64,000 bases of DNA from Kerstersia similis (lineage in GTDB: Bacteria > Pseudomonadota > Gammaproteobacteria > Burkholderiales > Burkholderiaceae_B): the NCBI RefSeq assembly GCF_965139615.1, contig NZ_CBCSIQ010000010.1, positions 56,768-120,767 on the forward strand. Reading direction: 5' to 3'. Made by a program: the position numbers and the translations under genes. The notes under the pieces are model-generated. The model worked only from the letters and a program-made list of their open reading frames with translations, did no database searches and was not told the DNA's origin. Of the stretch, positions 8,554-17,975 are shown piece after piece. The stretch's first letter is position 1. Every line of letters starts with the position of its first letter.

Positions 8554-10035
8554 ATGCAAGCAGTTGGAAGCCGTGTCGGGCTGCTGCTGGGATGGGTTTG
8601 TCTGTTGGCAGTATTCCCAGTGTGGTCTGCCGACGAGGACAGAGCCAATTTCTTGTGGCAGGAGGCAGAAGTTGTCAGGCAAGATAAATCGGGGAGCGTC
8701 GCGGCACCTGCCCCGGCAGGCAGCGAAGGACAATCTATCCTGGTCATCAAGGGGCAGGCGTTGGGCGTGCGGCATGAGCCTGACGAACTTGAGATGGCCT
8801 TGTTCCTGGGCGTGAATCACCGTCAGTGGCAGGATGTGCGCCGCTTTCTTGAAACCTATCGCTCGGTGCCTGGGCATCAGGAACACATTGCCTGGTTTGC
8901 CGAAGCTGCCTTGTTGCGCGCCGACGGTAAGTTGGAGCAGGCCGAGCAGGCGTATCGGCGCATGCTGGATATCCGCCCGGATTTTCTGCGAGGGCGCATC
9001 GACCTGGCCAGCGTGCTGGTCGAAAACCATAAAAATCGGGAAGCCGAGGGCATGCTGCAGGTCATTATGGACAACCCGGCCTTGCCACCTCAGGTCAGGG
9101 ACAGGCTAGACCATGGTTTCTTGCGTGCGATTGCGGCAAGGCGTGCCTGGAGTGGTTCGCTGGCGCTGGGAATCAAGAGAAATACAAATTTGAATCAGAG
9201 CCAGGCCAGCAAGACCTGCCTGTTATATGACCCAATGGGCAGCGGACGCTGCGTGTTCGAGCGCAATATCCCGGCCGCGATAGCCGGCCAGGGGGTGAGT
9301 TACGAAGCGGTCCTGAACCGGCGTTTCGATGTGGTCGGCCAGCATGGCATTCTGCTGCGCGGCCTAGCCTATGGCGACAGCTATCGCAACCAGGCCAGGT
9401 TTAACGAGATGACGCTGGCGTTCTACGCCGGCTACAGCCAGCAGGCGCCGCGCAGCGTGTTCTCAGTGCTGCCAGTGGTCGAGATCAACCGCTATGGCAA
9501 TCGCACCATGTATCGTGCGGCCGGCGTGCGTGCCGATCTGACCTACGCGGCGACACAGAAAGTCACGCTGAATCTGTTCGGTGAGCGCAAGAAGCTGTTC
9601 TATCGGGATGGCTATGACCGCAATAATGATGGGACCCAGGATGCGGTCTATGTTACGGTTTATCGAGCGTTGCCGTATCAGATGGCGGTGAGCGTCGGCG
9701 TTGACTGGAGCAGCAAACGCAATGACCAGGCTGCCAACAGCTACGATCAGCGCGGCTTGCGGCTGGGGTTATACAAGTCCTGGAGCAAGAAGTTCGATGC
9801 TTCCGTGCAAGCCATTTTCCGCTCGCGAGGCTACGAGGGCTATAACGCGCTGTTGGAGGCGCGGCGGCGTGAGCGGACGCAGACCTACATCGCGTCAGTG
9901 CGTGCGCCGGGCTGGCAGTGGTGGGGCTTCTCGCCCAGGTTGAGCTGGCGCCACACTCGCATGCGCAGCAATGTGGACTGGTTGTACACCTACGACCGCA
10001 ACGAATTCAGCTTGATGTTGGAACGCGCTTTCTGA
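8554..10035 (+). CDS. Slam-family outer-membrane secretion protein (DUF560), locus 1
   Basis: A 493-residue protein with a signal peptide (VWSA). An N-terminal periplasmic TPR region covers about residues 60-190 (FLETYRSVPGHQ…AEQAYRRMLDIRPDFLRGRIDLA). A C-terminal 14-strand-type barrel begins at the typical Slam segment LGIKRNTNLNQ and ends in ERAF. A loop with two cysteines follows the first strand (TCLLYDPMGSGRC). Slam proteins move specific lipoproteins or hemophilins across the outer membrane; its likely cargo is the gene just upstream, possibly also the PKD lipoprotein. ATG 8554 is chosen over the TTG at 8488 because the mature signal peptide begins there. Confidence 0.88.
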   Translation: MQAVGSRVGLLLGWVCLLAVFPVWSADEDRANFLWQEAEVVRQDKSGSVAAPAPAGSEGQSILVIKGQALGVRHEPDELEMALFLGVNHRQWQDVRRFLETYRSVPGHQEHIAWFAEAALLRADGKLEQAEQAYRRMLDIRPDFLRGRIDLASVLVENHKNREAEGMLQVIMDNPALPPQVRDRLDHGFLRAIAARRAWSGSLALGIKRNTNLNQSQASKTCLLYDPMGSGRCVFERNIPAAIAGQGVSYEAVLNRRFDVVGQHGILLRGLAYGDSYRNQARFNEMTLAFYAGYSQQAPRSVFSVLPVVEINRYGNRTMYRAAGVRADLTYAATQKVTLNLFGERKKLFYRDGYDRNNDGTQDAVYVTVYRALPYQMAVSVGVDWSSKRNDQAANSYDQRGLRLGLYKSWSKKFDASVQAIFRSRGYEGYNALLEARRRERTQTYIASVRAPGWQWWGFSPRLSWRHTRMRSNVDWLYTYDRNEFSLMLERAF

Positions 10036-10751
10036 TGTGATGTTGTTCTGACTGTCTTGGCGTGGCTCGTCACGGCCGTTGCGTTGCGATGGGTGCGAGA
10101 CTAAGACCTTGGCACCGTCAAGTTAGCTCAGGGCTGGCTTGACGGCAGGGCGGGACGGCTGGCTCGAAATCAGAGAGCAAGTTTGACTTGTGCCGCGACA
10201 GCGTCCGGCACCCATTGCTGCCAGAGCTCGCCGCGTTTCAGTGCAGTCATCATCGGGATAGTTTCGCTTGGCTCGCTCCGGGCCTGGCAGCCGTAGCGGG
10301 TTTCGACGATGCGCCGTTCGATTTCATAGGAGGTGTTCGCCGCCTGAACCACGCCTGTTGCCAGCGGCAACCCGGCCTGCATCCGCGCCAGCAAGCCGGT
10401 TCCGCAGTGCGGCAACTGCCGGGCCATGCCCGGTGTGGGCCGATTGCAAGGGGCCAAAGCGGTGCTGGCGAGAGAATGCGTCTTATCTCTGATTCGAAAT
10501 GGAATGAAATGTTATTGCCGACGCGATGCGTTAGACTGGAACCGAGATTGTTTTCGTTTGTCCCAGTGAGAGTTCAGCTTCATTTCGAGCCTGTCCTGGG
10601 TGCCTGTCGAAATCCATGGCGTTGCTGCGCCGGTGTGTTGCGCGCCGGCGGTGACGCTGATGTGGGGCAGCAAAGGAGTGGCTCGGCAGCCGGTCCTGAA
10701 CCTGCCGTCTGGCAGCAATGCAACCGTTTTTCCTAGAAGGGCAATTCCATC
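10036..10751. other. 716-base region without a convincing gene
   Basis: An inverted repeat CCGTCAAG (10115-10122) / CTTGACGG (10138-10145) follows the Slam gene, without a U-tract. A 95-codon minus-strand frame (10170-10457) has a protein-like middle (SYEIERRIVETRYGC…) and could be the remnant of a small secreted protein, but no family is recognisable and no ribosome-binding site is evident. The remainder up to the peptidase start shows no reliable coding signal; it includes the AGAAGGG ribosome-binding site at 10735-10741. Confidence 0.4.
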
Positions 10752-12710
10752 GTGCTAACGCGTCCTCCGTTTCGTGCCCTGGCATGTTTCTTTTCCTTTT
10801 TCATGACTGTTTCCATGACCGCCAACGCAGCGACTGATCCCTCCCCGAGTTCCAGGCCTCCTGTCCAGGTGGCGCCGCAGTTCCCCTTGCAGGATTTCTT
10901 CCGCAACCCCGAGAAAGGCTATTTCCGGCTGGCTGACGACGGCAAGTCGCTGGCCTTCATGCAGCCGGTGTCGGTGGATGGCCAGCCGGCGCGCATGAAT
11001 ATCTTCGTGCAGGCGCTCGATGGCCTGGCACCCGCCGGCGAGCCGCGCCGCCTGACGTCCGAAACTGCCAGGGATATCGGCGGCTACTTCTGGAAAGGCT
11101 CGGATACCATCCTGTTTTCCAAGGATTTCGGCGGCGATGAGAACTTTCACGTGCTTGCCGTTGATGCCAAGACCGGTGAAGTGCGTGACCTGACGCCGTT
11201 CGAGAATGTGCGCGCCGGTATCATCGACGATCTGGAAGATGACCCCGACCACGTGCTGCTGACGCACAACCAGCGCCAGCCGGAAGTCTTCGATGTCTAT
11301 CGTGTCAACGTGCGCACGGGTAAGTCGGAACTGGTGGCGTCCAATCCGGGCAATATCGTGGGCTGGCTGACAGACCACCAGGGCAAGGTGCGCGTGGCGG
11401 TGGCCAGCGACGGCCTGGAAACCGCCTTGCTGTATCGCGATCGCGAAGCCGATGAATTCAAGCCGCTGATCACGACGAACTACCGCACGGAAGTCAGCCC
11501 GCTGTTCTTCACCTTCGATAACAAGAAGATGTACGCGCTCAGCAATCGCGGGCGCGACAAGTCTGCGCTGGTTATTATCGACCCGGCCAAGCCGGATGCC
11601 GAAGAGCTGGTCTATGCCCACGATGAGGTGGATATCGGCGGTGCGTCGTATTCGCGCCTGCGCAAGGTGCTGACCGAGGTTTCCTGGGAAACCGACAAGG
11701 CCCGTGAGCATTTCTTCGATGAGCCGACGCGTGCGCTGGATGCTGCGTTGCGCCGTCACCTGCCGGGCTACGAAGTGGCCTTGCAAGGCCATAGCCGCGA
11801 CGAGAATATTTTCATCGTGGCCGCCTACAACGACCGTACGCCGGGTTCGCGCTACCTGTATGACGCCAAGGCCGACAAGCTCGCCAAGCTGGCGGACATC
11901 AACCCTGCGCTGCCCGAAGGGCAGATGGCGCAAAGCAAACCCATCCAGTACAAGAGCCGCGACGGCCTGACGATTCATGGCTATCTCACGCTGCCGGTCG
12001 GCCGCGAGCCCAAGAACCTGGCGTGCATCGTCAACCCGCACGGCGGGCCGTGGGTGCGCGACAGCTGGGGCTACAACCCGGAAGTGCAGTTCCTGGCCAA
12101 TCGCGGTTATTGCGTGCTGCAGATGAATTACCGGGGTTCCACCGGCTACGGCCGTGAATTCTGGGAAGCGGGCTTCGGCCAGTGGGGCCTGTCCATGCAG
12201 GACGACATCACGGATGGCGTGCAATGGCTGATCGAGCAAGGCATTGCCGACCCCGAGCGCGTAGGCATCTACGGCGGCAGCTATGGCGGTTACGCCACAC
12301 TGGCCGGTGTCGCCTTCACGCCTGATCTGTATGCGGCGGCCGTGGATTACGTGGGGGTGTCGAACCTGTTCACCTTCATGGAAACGATTCCGCCGTACTG
12401 GAAACCCATGCTGGAAAAAATGCGTGACATGGTGGGCGACCCCGTGCGTGACAAGGAACGCCTGGCGGCAACGTCCCCGGCCTTGCATGCCGACCGGATC
12501 AAGACCCCGCTGTTCGTGGCCCAGGGTGCCCGGGATCCGCGCGTGAACAAGGCGGAAAGTGATCAGATGGTCGAAGCGCTGCGCCAGCGTGGCGTGGATG
12601 TGGAGTACATGGTCAAGGACAACGAAGGCCATGGTTTCCATAATGACGAGAACAAGTTCGAGTTCTACGCTGCCATGGAAGCCTTCCTGAAAAAGCACCT
12701 GAAGCCTTGA
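10752..12710 (+). CDS. Secreted S9-family prolyl oligopeptidase-like peptidase
   Basis: A 652-residue serine peptidase. An N-terminal signal peptide ends near ANA (residue 25). A beta-propeller follows to about residue 400 (repeated …FDVYRVNVRTGKSELV…), then an alpha/beta-hydrolase domain. The catalytic triad is visible: Ser510 in GGSYGGY, Asp595 in QGARDPR, and His627 in NEGHGF. The family cleaves short peptides after hydrophobic or proline residues; the exact specificity is not readable. GTG 10752 is taken as start because AGAAGGG lies upstream and it gives a proper signal peptide; ATG 10803 would remove the basic end. Periplasmic or secreted location is inferred. It stands alone between terminators. 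Confidence 0.9.
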   Translation: MLTRPPFRALACFFSFFMTVSMTANAATDPSPSSRPPVQVAPQFPLQDFFRNPEKGYFRLADDGKSLAFMQPVSVDGQPARMNIFVQALDGLAPAGEPRRLTSETARDIGGYFWKGSDTILFSKDFGGDENFHVLAVDAKTGEVRDLTPFENVRAGIIDDLEDDPDHVLLTHNQRQPEVFDVYRVNVRTGKSELVASNPGNIVGWLTDHQGKVRVAVASDGLETALLYRDREADEFKPLITTNYRTEVSPLFFTFDNKKMYALSNRGRDKSALVIIDPAKPDAEELVYAHDEVDIGGASYSRLRKVLTEVSWETDKAREHFFDEPTRALDAALRRHLPGYEVALQGHSRDENIFIVAAYNDRTPGSRYLYDAKADKLAKLADINPALPEGQMAQSKPIQYKSRDGLTIHGYLTLPVGREPKNLACIVNPHGGPWVRDSWGYNPEVQFLANRGYCVLQMNYRGSTGYGREFWEAGFGQWGLSMQDDITDGVQWLIEQGIADPERVGIYGGSYGGYATLAGVAFTPDLYAAAVDYVGVSNLFTFMETIPPYWKPMLEKMRDMVGDPVRDKERLAATSPALHADRIKTPLFVAQGARDPRVNKAESDQMVEALRQRGVDVEYMVKDNEGHGFHNDENKFEFYAAMEAFLKKHLKP

Positions 12711-12716
12711 ACCGGT

Positions 12717-12855
12717 AGCCAGGTTTTGGCAGAACCTGGCTGGCTGCCTGGCTGGTCGCCAGCCAGGCAGCAGTGCAAGGGCTGAATGACCATGGCCGCT
12801 GTGCTTGGCAGGATGCGCCGGTAAAAAGGGGCGGAAGCAATTCCGCCCCTTTTTT
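12717..12855 (+). terminator. Array of three hairpins after the S9 peptidase gene
   Basis: AGCCAGGTT (12717-12725) pairs with AACCTGGCT (12733-12741). GCTGCCTGGCT (12743-12753) pairs with AGCCAGGCAGC (12761-12771). A textbook terminator follows: AAAAAGGGGCGGAA (12823-12836) with TTCCGCCCCTTTTTT (12841-12855). Only the last has a U-tract. The rest of the gap to 13157 holds no gene, only the leader of the dehydrogenase. Confidence 0.85.
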
Positions 12856-13157
12856 GCGTCGGTACGCCAGGCCCGCGAATGGCTGGTGTGGTGGGAGAGG
12901 GGCGGGATGGATTCGGCGCGATGCAGCCGTTCCTGATGCCTCTCTTTACAAAAGTCCACTGTTCGCTGTGGGCGGGCAGCAGTATCTTTGATCATGCGTT
13001 GTTGTGCGAGCCGTGGCAGGCCGTGCTGTGCGATGGGCTTGCCAGGGCCGAGCCGCGCGTCCGGGCAGATCGGGTGCGCTTTGTGCATGCAGTAAACCGT
13101 TCCCCGGATGTCTGGGTTCAGGGGGCGGAGTCTTTCAACACTTGCAAGGAAAGCGCC

Positions 13158-15575
13158 ATGATTGCTTTGATGGCACCGAGCCGAGGCCAGGTATTCTGGC
13201 TGCGGCTGGTCAGTGTGTTGCTGCTGCTGATTTCACTGTACCTGCTGTACGGGGGCGCGCAGTTGGCAGCGCTGGGTGGCAGCGCCGCCTATCTCGTCAT
13301 CGGCCTGCTGTGGCTGGTGGCCGCAGCCCTGCTGTTCGTGCGCCGTTCGGCAGGCGCCTGGGTGTACCTGGCCTCTTTGCTGCTGTGCACGGGCTGGGCC
13401 GCCTGGGAGGCTGGCCAGGTTTTCTGGCAGTGGTTCCCGCGCATCATGCTGCCGGTGGGGCTGGGGATGCTGGTGTTCTGGGTAGCGCCGTATGCGCGCC
13501 GCAACGCGGAACCTGGCGCCTGGGCACGCCTTGGGCGGCCCTTGGGAACGGTTTGTGCACTGGTGCTGGCCGCCATGCTGGGCCTGATGCTGGTGCCGCA
13601 TGGCGTGACCGAGCCTTCCGCCGCACAGCTGGCGCGTGGCGCGGCGCATGCAGGCGCACACCAGGCGGATGCCCCCAGGGATTGGACGCATTATGCCGGT
13701 AGCGAGGCGGGCCGCCGTTATGCGGCGATTTCGCAGATCAACGCGGATAACGTCAGCCAGCTGAAACTTGCCTGGACTGCCCGCACCGGGGACATTGCCA
13801 CCGGCCAGTACGAAGACCAGAACACGCCTTTGCAGATCGGCGATACGCTGTATGTCTGCACGCCAAGAAACCAGGTGTTGGCGCTGGATGTGGACACCGG
13901 GGAACAGAAGTGGTCATTTGATCCTCAGAGCGCAGGGCCTGAGTTCCTGCGCTGCCGCAGCCTGGGGTATGCCGACCTGGCGAAGAACAGCTTTTTGCCC
14001 AAACGGGCGATCTTCAATGGCGTGCCGCCACCCGCTTCTTTGCCGCAGGGCGCGTGTGAACAACGTATTTATCTCACCACTGCCGATGCCCGGCTGATCG
14101 CCCTGGATGCCCGTACCGGCAAGCCTTGCGAGGATTTTGGCGAGCACGGTGCCATCAGCCTGCGTACCGGTTTGGGCGATTTCGATCCGCGCTTCTATTT
14201 CAACAATACCGGGCCGTTGGTCATTGAGCACGGTTTGATCGTGGTGGGTGCGCGGGTCAAGGACAATCAGGCCGTAGGCGAGCCCTCGGGGGTGGTGCGC
14301 GGCTTCGATGTGGGTACCGGCGAGCTGATCTGGGCCTGGGACCTGGGCAACCCTGCCATCACGAAACTGCCGCCGCCGGGGGAAACCTATACCCAGGGCA
14401 CACCGAATGTCTGGACGGCCATCGCGGCCGACGAAGACCTGGGCCTGGTCTATCTGCCGCTGGGCAATGCGACGCCGGATTTCTGGGGCGGCCACCGTAC
14501 CGAGGCGGATGACGAATACAGTTCGGCCGTGGTAGCGCTCGACTATGTGAGCGGCAAGGAAAAATGGCATTACCAGACGGTGCACCATGACCTCTGGGAT
14601 TACGACCTGCCGTCGCAGCCGGCGCTGTATGACATCCCTGATGGCAAGGGAGGGGTGACGCCCGCGCTGATCCAGCTGACCAAGCGCGGGGAGATCTTCG
14701 TGCTCGACCGGCGCACCGGGCAGCCCATCGCGGATGTGGTGGAGAAGCCTGTGCCCACGCACGAGCTGCCGCAGGGCGAGCGCATCAGCCCGACCCAGCC
14801 TTATTCCGTGGGCATGCCGGCCATCCGTCATCCGGTGCTGAAGGAAAGCGATATGTGGGGCATGACGATGCTGGATCAGCTGGCCTGCCGCATTGCCTTC
14901 AAGCGGGCACGCTATGACGGCGACTTCACGCCGCAGTCCACGCATCCCATCATCCAGTATCCCGGCAACCTGGGCGGTTTCAACTGGGGCAGCGCCACCA
15001 TAGACGAGAAGCACAACTACCTGATCGTCAACGACATCCGCACGGCGATTGTTTCCTGGCTGGTGCCGCGCGACCCGGAAAACGACCCGCAGTATTTTGG
15101 CGGCCTGGGGAATTATCCGCAGTTCGGCACGCCCTACATCAACCGCCTGACCAACTTCATGTCCGGCCTGGGCGTGCCGTGCACGCCGCCGCCGCTGGGC
15201 ACGATGACGGCGATTGACCTGGAGACCCGCGAGATCGTCTGGCAGATTCCGCTGGGTGCCACGCAGGATTCCGGGCCGATGGGCATCAAGACACACCTGC
15301 CCGTGCCGGTCGGCATGCCGACCATGGGCGCTGGCCTGGCAACCCAGGGCGATCTGGTGTTCTTTACCGGCACGCAGGATTACTACGTGCGCGCCATGGA
15401 TGCCAGGACGGGCAAGGAGGTCTGGAAAGAGCGCCTGCCGGTCGGCGGGCAGGCAACGCCGATGACGTATGTGTCTCCCAAGACCGGCAAGCAGTACATC
15501 GTCTTTACCGCCAGTGGTTCACGCGGCCAGCCGGATCGCGGTGATTACGTCATGGCCTATGCCTTGCCTGACTGA
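13158..15575 (+). CDS. gcd: Membrane-bound PQQ-dependent glucose/quinate dehydrogenase
   Basis: An 805-residue quinoprotein, close to the 796 of E. coli Gcd. Five membrane segments fill residues 1-145, then a periplasmic eight-bladed propeller (…WTHYAGSEAGRRYAAISQI…). Diagnostic segments are HHDLWDYDLPSQP and GADMWG-like SDMWGMTMLDQLACR, plus YPGNLGGFNWG and the C-terminal GGQATPMTY. Gcd oxidises glucose to gluconolactone in the periplasm, passing electrons to ubiquinone; quinate/shikimate dehydrogenase QuiA has the same architecture and cannot be excluded. ATG 13158 has AAGGAAAG upstream and matches the family start; the open frame extends to 12879. No PQQ synthesis genes are in the window. 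Confidence 0.9.
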   Translation: MIALMAPSRGQVFWLRLVSVLLLLISLYLLYGGAQLAALGGSAAYLVIGLLWLVAAALLFVRRSAGAWVYLASLLLCTGWAAWEAGQVFWQWFPRIMLPVGLGMLVFWVAPYARRNAEPGAWARLGRPLGTVCALVLAAMLGLMLVPHGVTEPSAAQLARGAAHAGAHQADAPRDWTHYAGSEAGRRYAAISQINADNVSQLKLAWTARTGDIATGQYEDQNTPLQIGDTLYVCTPRNQVLALDVDTGEQKWSFDPQSAGPEFLRCRSLGYADLAKNSFLPKRAIFNGVPPPASLPQGACEQRIYLTTADARLIALDARTGKPCEDFGEHGAISLRTGLGDFDPRFYFNNTGPLVIEHGLIVVGARVKDNQAVGEPSGVVRGFDVGTGELIWAWDLGNPAITKLPPPGETYTQGTPNVWTAIAADEDLGLVYLPLGNATPDFWGGHRTEADDEYSSAVVALDYVSGKEKWHYQTVHHDLWDYDLPSQPALYDIPDGKGGVTPALIQLTKRGEIFVLDRRTGQPIADVVEKPVPTHELPQGERISPTQPYSVGMPAIRHPVLKESDMWGMTMLDQLACRIAFKRARYDGDFTPQSTHPIIQYPGNLGGFNWGSATIDEKHNYLIVNDIRTAIVSWLVPRDPENDPQYFGGLGNYPQFGTPYINRLTNFMSGLGVPCTPPPLGTMTAIDLETREIVWQIPLGATQDSGPMGIKTHLPVPVGMPTMGAGLATQGDLVFFTGTQDYYVRAMDARTGKEVWKERLPVGGQATPMTYVSPKTGKQYIVFTASGSRGQPDRGDYVMAYALPD

Positions 15576-15591
15576 GCGCTGTCCTCGGGAG

Positions 15592-15662
15592 AGCCTGCCG
15601 CTGTGGCGGCAGGCTGATACTGGAAGCCGCCTGTGCGGCCAGGCTTGCGGCCTGGCCGCACA
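15592..15662. terminator. Two strong hairpins between convergent gcd and ruvB
   Basis: AGCCTGCCGC (15592-15601) pairs with GCGGCAGGCT (15606-15615). TGTGCGGCCAGGC (15632-15644) pairs perfectly over 13 bp with 15650-15662. Neither has a U-tract, but the convergent position fits transcript ends for both genes. Confidence 0.6.
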
Positions 15663-15698
15663 GGCGCTGAATGGCTGAAGCCCTGAAACCGTGGCGGG

Positions 15699-16772
15699 TC
15701 AGATATCGAACAGGCTGCCTGTGCTGCTCATGGTGCCGGGCGGCGGCGTCAGCCCCAGGTGGCGCCAGGTGGTCTGGGTGGCAATCCGGCCGCGCGAGGT
15801 GCGCTGCAGGAAACCGTGCTGGATCAGGTAGGGTTCGATGACATCTTCGATGGTGTCGCGCTCTTCGCCGATGGCGGCAGCCAGGCTGTCCACGCCGACC
15901 GGGCCGCCATCGAACTTGTGCACGATGGCTTCCAGCAGCTTGCGGTCCATCAGGTCCAGGCCTTGCGGATCAACTTCCAGCATGCCGAGCGCGGCCTGGG
16001 CGATTTCCGCCGAGATGATGCCGCCACCCTTGACTTCCGCGTAGTCGCGCACGCGCCGCAGCAGCCGGTTGGCGATGCGGGGCGTGCCGCGTGAGCGCCG
16101 TGCGACTTCGGCGGCTCCTTCGGGGGTAATGGTGGCTTGCAGCAGGCCGGCGCTGCGCGTGACGATGTGGGTCAGGTCCTGCGCGTTGTAGAACTCCAGC
16201 CGCGCCACGATGCCGAAGCGGTCGCGCAGCGGGTTGGTGAGCATGCCGGCGCGCGTGGTGGCGCCCACCAGCGTGAAGGGCTGCAGGTCGAGCTTGACGC
16301 TACGCGCCGCCGGGCCTTCGCCGATGAGGATGTCGATCTGGAAGTCTTCCAGCGCGGGGTAGAGGATTTCCTCGACCACGGGAGACAGCCGGTGGATTTC
16401 GTCGATGAACAGGACGTCGTTGCGTTCCAGGTTGGTCAGCAACGCCGCGAGGTCGCCCGGGCGTTCCAGCACGGGGCCGGAGGTCTGGCGCAGCTGCACG
16501 CCCATTTCGTGCGCGACGATGTGGGCCAGCGTGGTCTTGCCCAGGCCCGGCGGGCCGAACAGCAGCACGTGATCCAGCGCTTCGCCGCGGTTGCGCGCCG
16601 CCTGGATGAAAATGTCGAGCTGGTCGCGTACGCGCTGCTGGCCGACATAGTCGGACAGGGCCTTGGGACGCAGGGCACGCTCCACCGATTCTTCATTCGG
16701 TGTGACGGCATGGGGCGTGACCAGGCGGGTGGTCTCGCTGCGGGCGGAGAGGGAGTCTGATTGGATGGCCAT
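15699..16772 (-). CDS. ruvB: Holliday junction branch migration helicase RuvB
   Basis: A 357-residue AAA+ motor. Walker A is GPPGLGKT and Walker B is DEIH; the sensor segment is VGATTRAGML, and the C-terminal winged helix contains RTSRGRIATQ. RuvB hexamers drive branch migration on RuvA-bound Holliday junctions before RuvC cleavage. The start MAIQSDSL at 16772 is chosen because it is the usual family start; ATG 16799, nine codons upstream and with AGGTG ahead of it, is a possible alternative. Unusually, ruvB is separated from ruvC-ruvA (19479-20728) by two plus-strand genes. Confidence 0.97.
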   Translation of the reverse strand: MAIQSDSLSARSETTRLVTPHAVTPNEESVERALRPKALSDYVGQQRVRDQLDIFIQAARNRGEALDHVLLFGPPGLGKTTLAHIVAHEMGVQLRQTSGPVLERPGDLAALLTNLERNDVLFIDEIHRLSPVVEEILYPALEDFQIDILIGEGPAARSVKLDLQPFTLVGATTRAGMLTNPLRDRFGIVARLEFYNAQDLTHIVTRSAGLLQATITPEGAAEVARRSRGTPRIANRLLRRVRDYAEVKGGGIISAEIAQAALGMLEVDPQGLDLMDRKLLEAIVHKFDGGPVGVDSLAAAIGEERDTIEDVIEPYLIQHGFLQRTSRGRIATQTTWRHLGLTPPPGTMSSTGSLFDI

Positions 16773-17000
16773 GGCGCACGATTTCTGTCCAGCTGCCATG
16801 GTAGCACCTGATGATATGTCCAGTGAATCGCCAGGCGTATCCTGTTCCCTGGAGATGCATCAGAAATTGGCGGTGTTTTTATGCTGGCAGACGCGCCACC
16901 CCGTCCGGTTTGTGGCACGATGTTGGTTTCGCACGGCGTGACCTGGCAGGGGGCCCTGCCAGGGTGCCGTGCGTTTTGCATGCAGGACGATTGTCAGGAA

Positions 17001-17975
17001 ATGACCGCTTTAGACCTCCCCGATTATCAGGATGTGATCCGGGCGAACGCCGTACTGGACGGCGTGGTGCACCGTACGCCGGTACTGCGCTCGCCTTTGG
17101 CGGATGCGCGGGCGGGGGCTGAAATTTTTTTCAAGTGTGAGAATCTCCAGCGCACGGGCGCATTCAAGTTCCGCGGTGCCTATTATGCGATTGCACGGTT
17201 GTCCGAAGCGCAGCGCCGGGCTGGGGTGGTGGCCTACTCGTCGGGCAACCATGCGCAGGCGGTGGCGCTGGCCGCACGGCTGCTCGGCACGCATGCCATC
17301 ATCCTCATGCCGGCCGATGCGCCGGCAGCCAAACGCGCTGCAACGGAAGGCTATGGCGGCCAGGTCTTGACCTACGACCGCTACCAGGATGACCGCATCG
17401 CCATGGCAGAGGCCTTTGTTCGCGATGAGGGGCGGGTCTTGCTGTCCCCGTATGACCATGCCGATGTGATTGCCGGGCAGGGAACGGCGGCACTGGAATT
17501 ATTGCAGCAGCAACCCGAGCTGGATCTTCTGGTAACGCCGATCGGCGGCGGCGGCCTGATTTCCGGCAGCGCGCTGGCTTTGCGTGCCTTGCGGCCCGGC
17601 GCCCGATTGATCGGTGCTGAACCGGCCTTGGGCAACGATGCGCAGCAATCCTTGCGTACCGGCGTGCTGCACCATATCGCCGCACCGCACACCATCGCTG
17701 ATGGCGCCACGACGACGCATCTGGGCGACCGTACCTTTGCCATTCTGCGCCGTGACGTCGATGATGTGGTGACAGTCACTGACGACGAATTGCGCGAGAC
17801 GCTGGTATTCCTGGCGCAGCGCCTGAAACTGGTGGTGGAGCCTACCGGTTGCCTGGGCGCGGCGGCACTGCTGCATGGCAAAATTCCGTTGCGTTCCGGT
17901 CAGCGGGCTGCTGCCATTCTGAGCGGCGGCAACGTCGATATGACGGCATTTGCCGGCTATCTGGCCGGCAATTGA
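17001..17975 (+). CDS. PLP-dependent threonine/serine dehydratase (fold type II)
   Basis: A 324-residue member of the IlvA/TdcB catalytic-domain family, without the C-terminal ACT regulatory domain of biosynthetic IlvA, so probably catabolic or serine-racemase-like. Lys56 in GAFKFRGA should form the PLP aldimine; SSGNHAQA and GGGGLISG are the substrate and phosphate loops. It would convert L-threonine or L-serine to the 2-oxoacid plus ammonia. Start ATG 17001 (MTALDLPDY) matches homologues; the frame stays open to 16881. Its stop codon lies in the first unit of an 11-bp tandem repeat. It diverges from ruvB. Confidence 0.85.
   Translation: MTALDLPDYQDVIRANAVLDGVVHRTPVLRSPLADARAGAEIFFKCENLQRTGAFKFRGAYYAIARLSEAQRRAGVVAYSSGNHAQAVALAARLLGTHAIILMPADAPAAKRAATEGYGGQVLTYDRYQDDRIAMAEAFVRDEGRVLLSPYDHADVIAGQGTAALELLQQQPELDLLVTPIGGGGLISGSALALRALRPGARLIGAEPALGNDAQQSLRTGVLHHIAAPHTIADGATTTHLGDRTFAILRRDVDDVVTVTDDELRETLVFLAQRLKLVVEPTGCLGAAALLHGKIPLRSGQRAAAILSGGNVDMTAFAGYLAGN

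Noticed and set aside
10755..13088. 777-codon open frame antisense to the S9 peptidase gene
   Set aside because: His/Arg/Gln-rich composition typical of the reverse frame of a high-GC gene; the peptidase on the plus strand has a complete triad and signal peptide.
15592..15662. GC-rich hairpin pair as a mobile-element end
   Set aside because: No transposase, no target duplication; the convergent gene context explains it as transcript ends.
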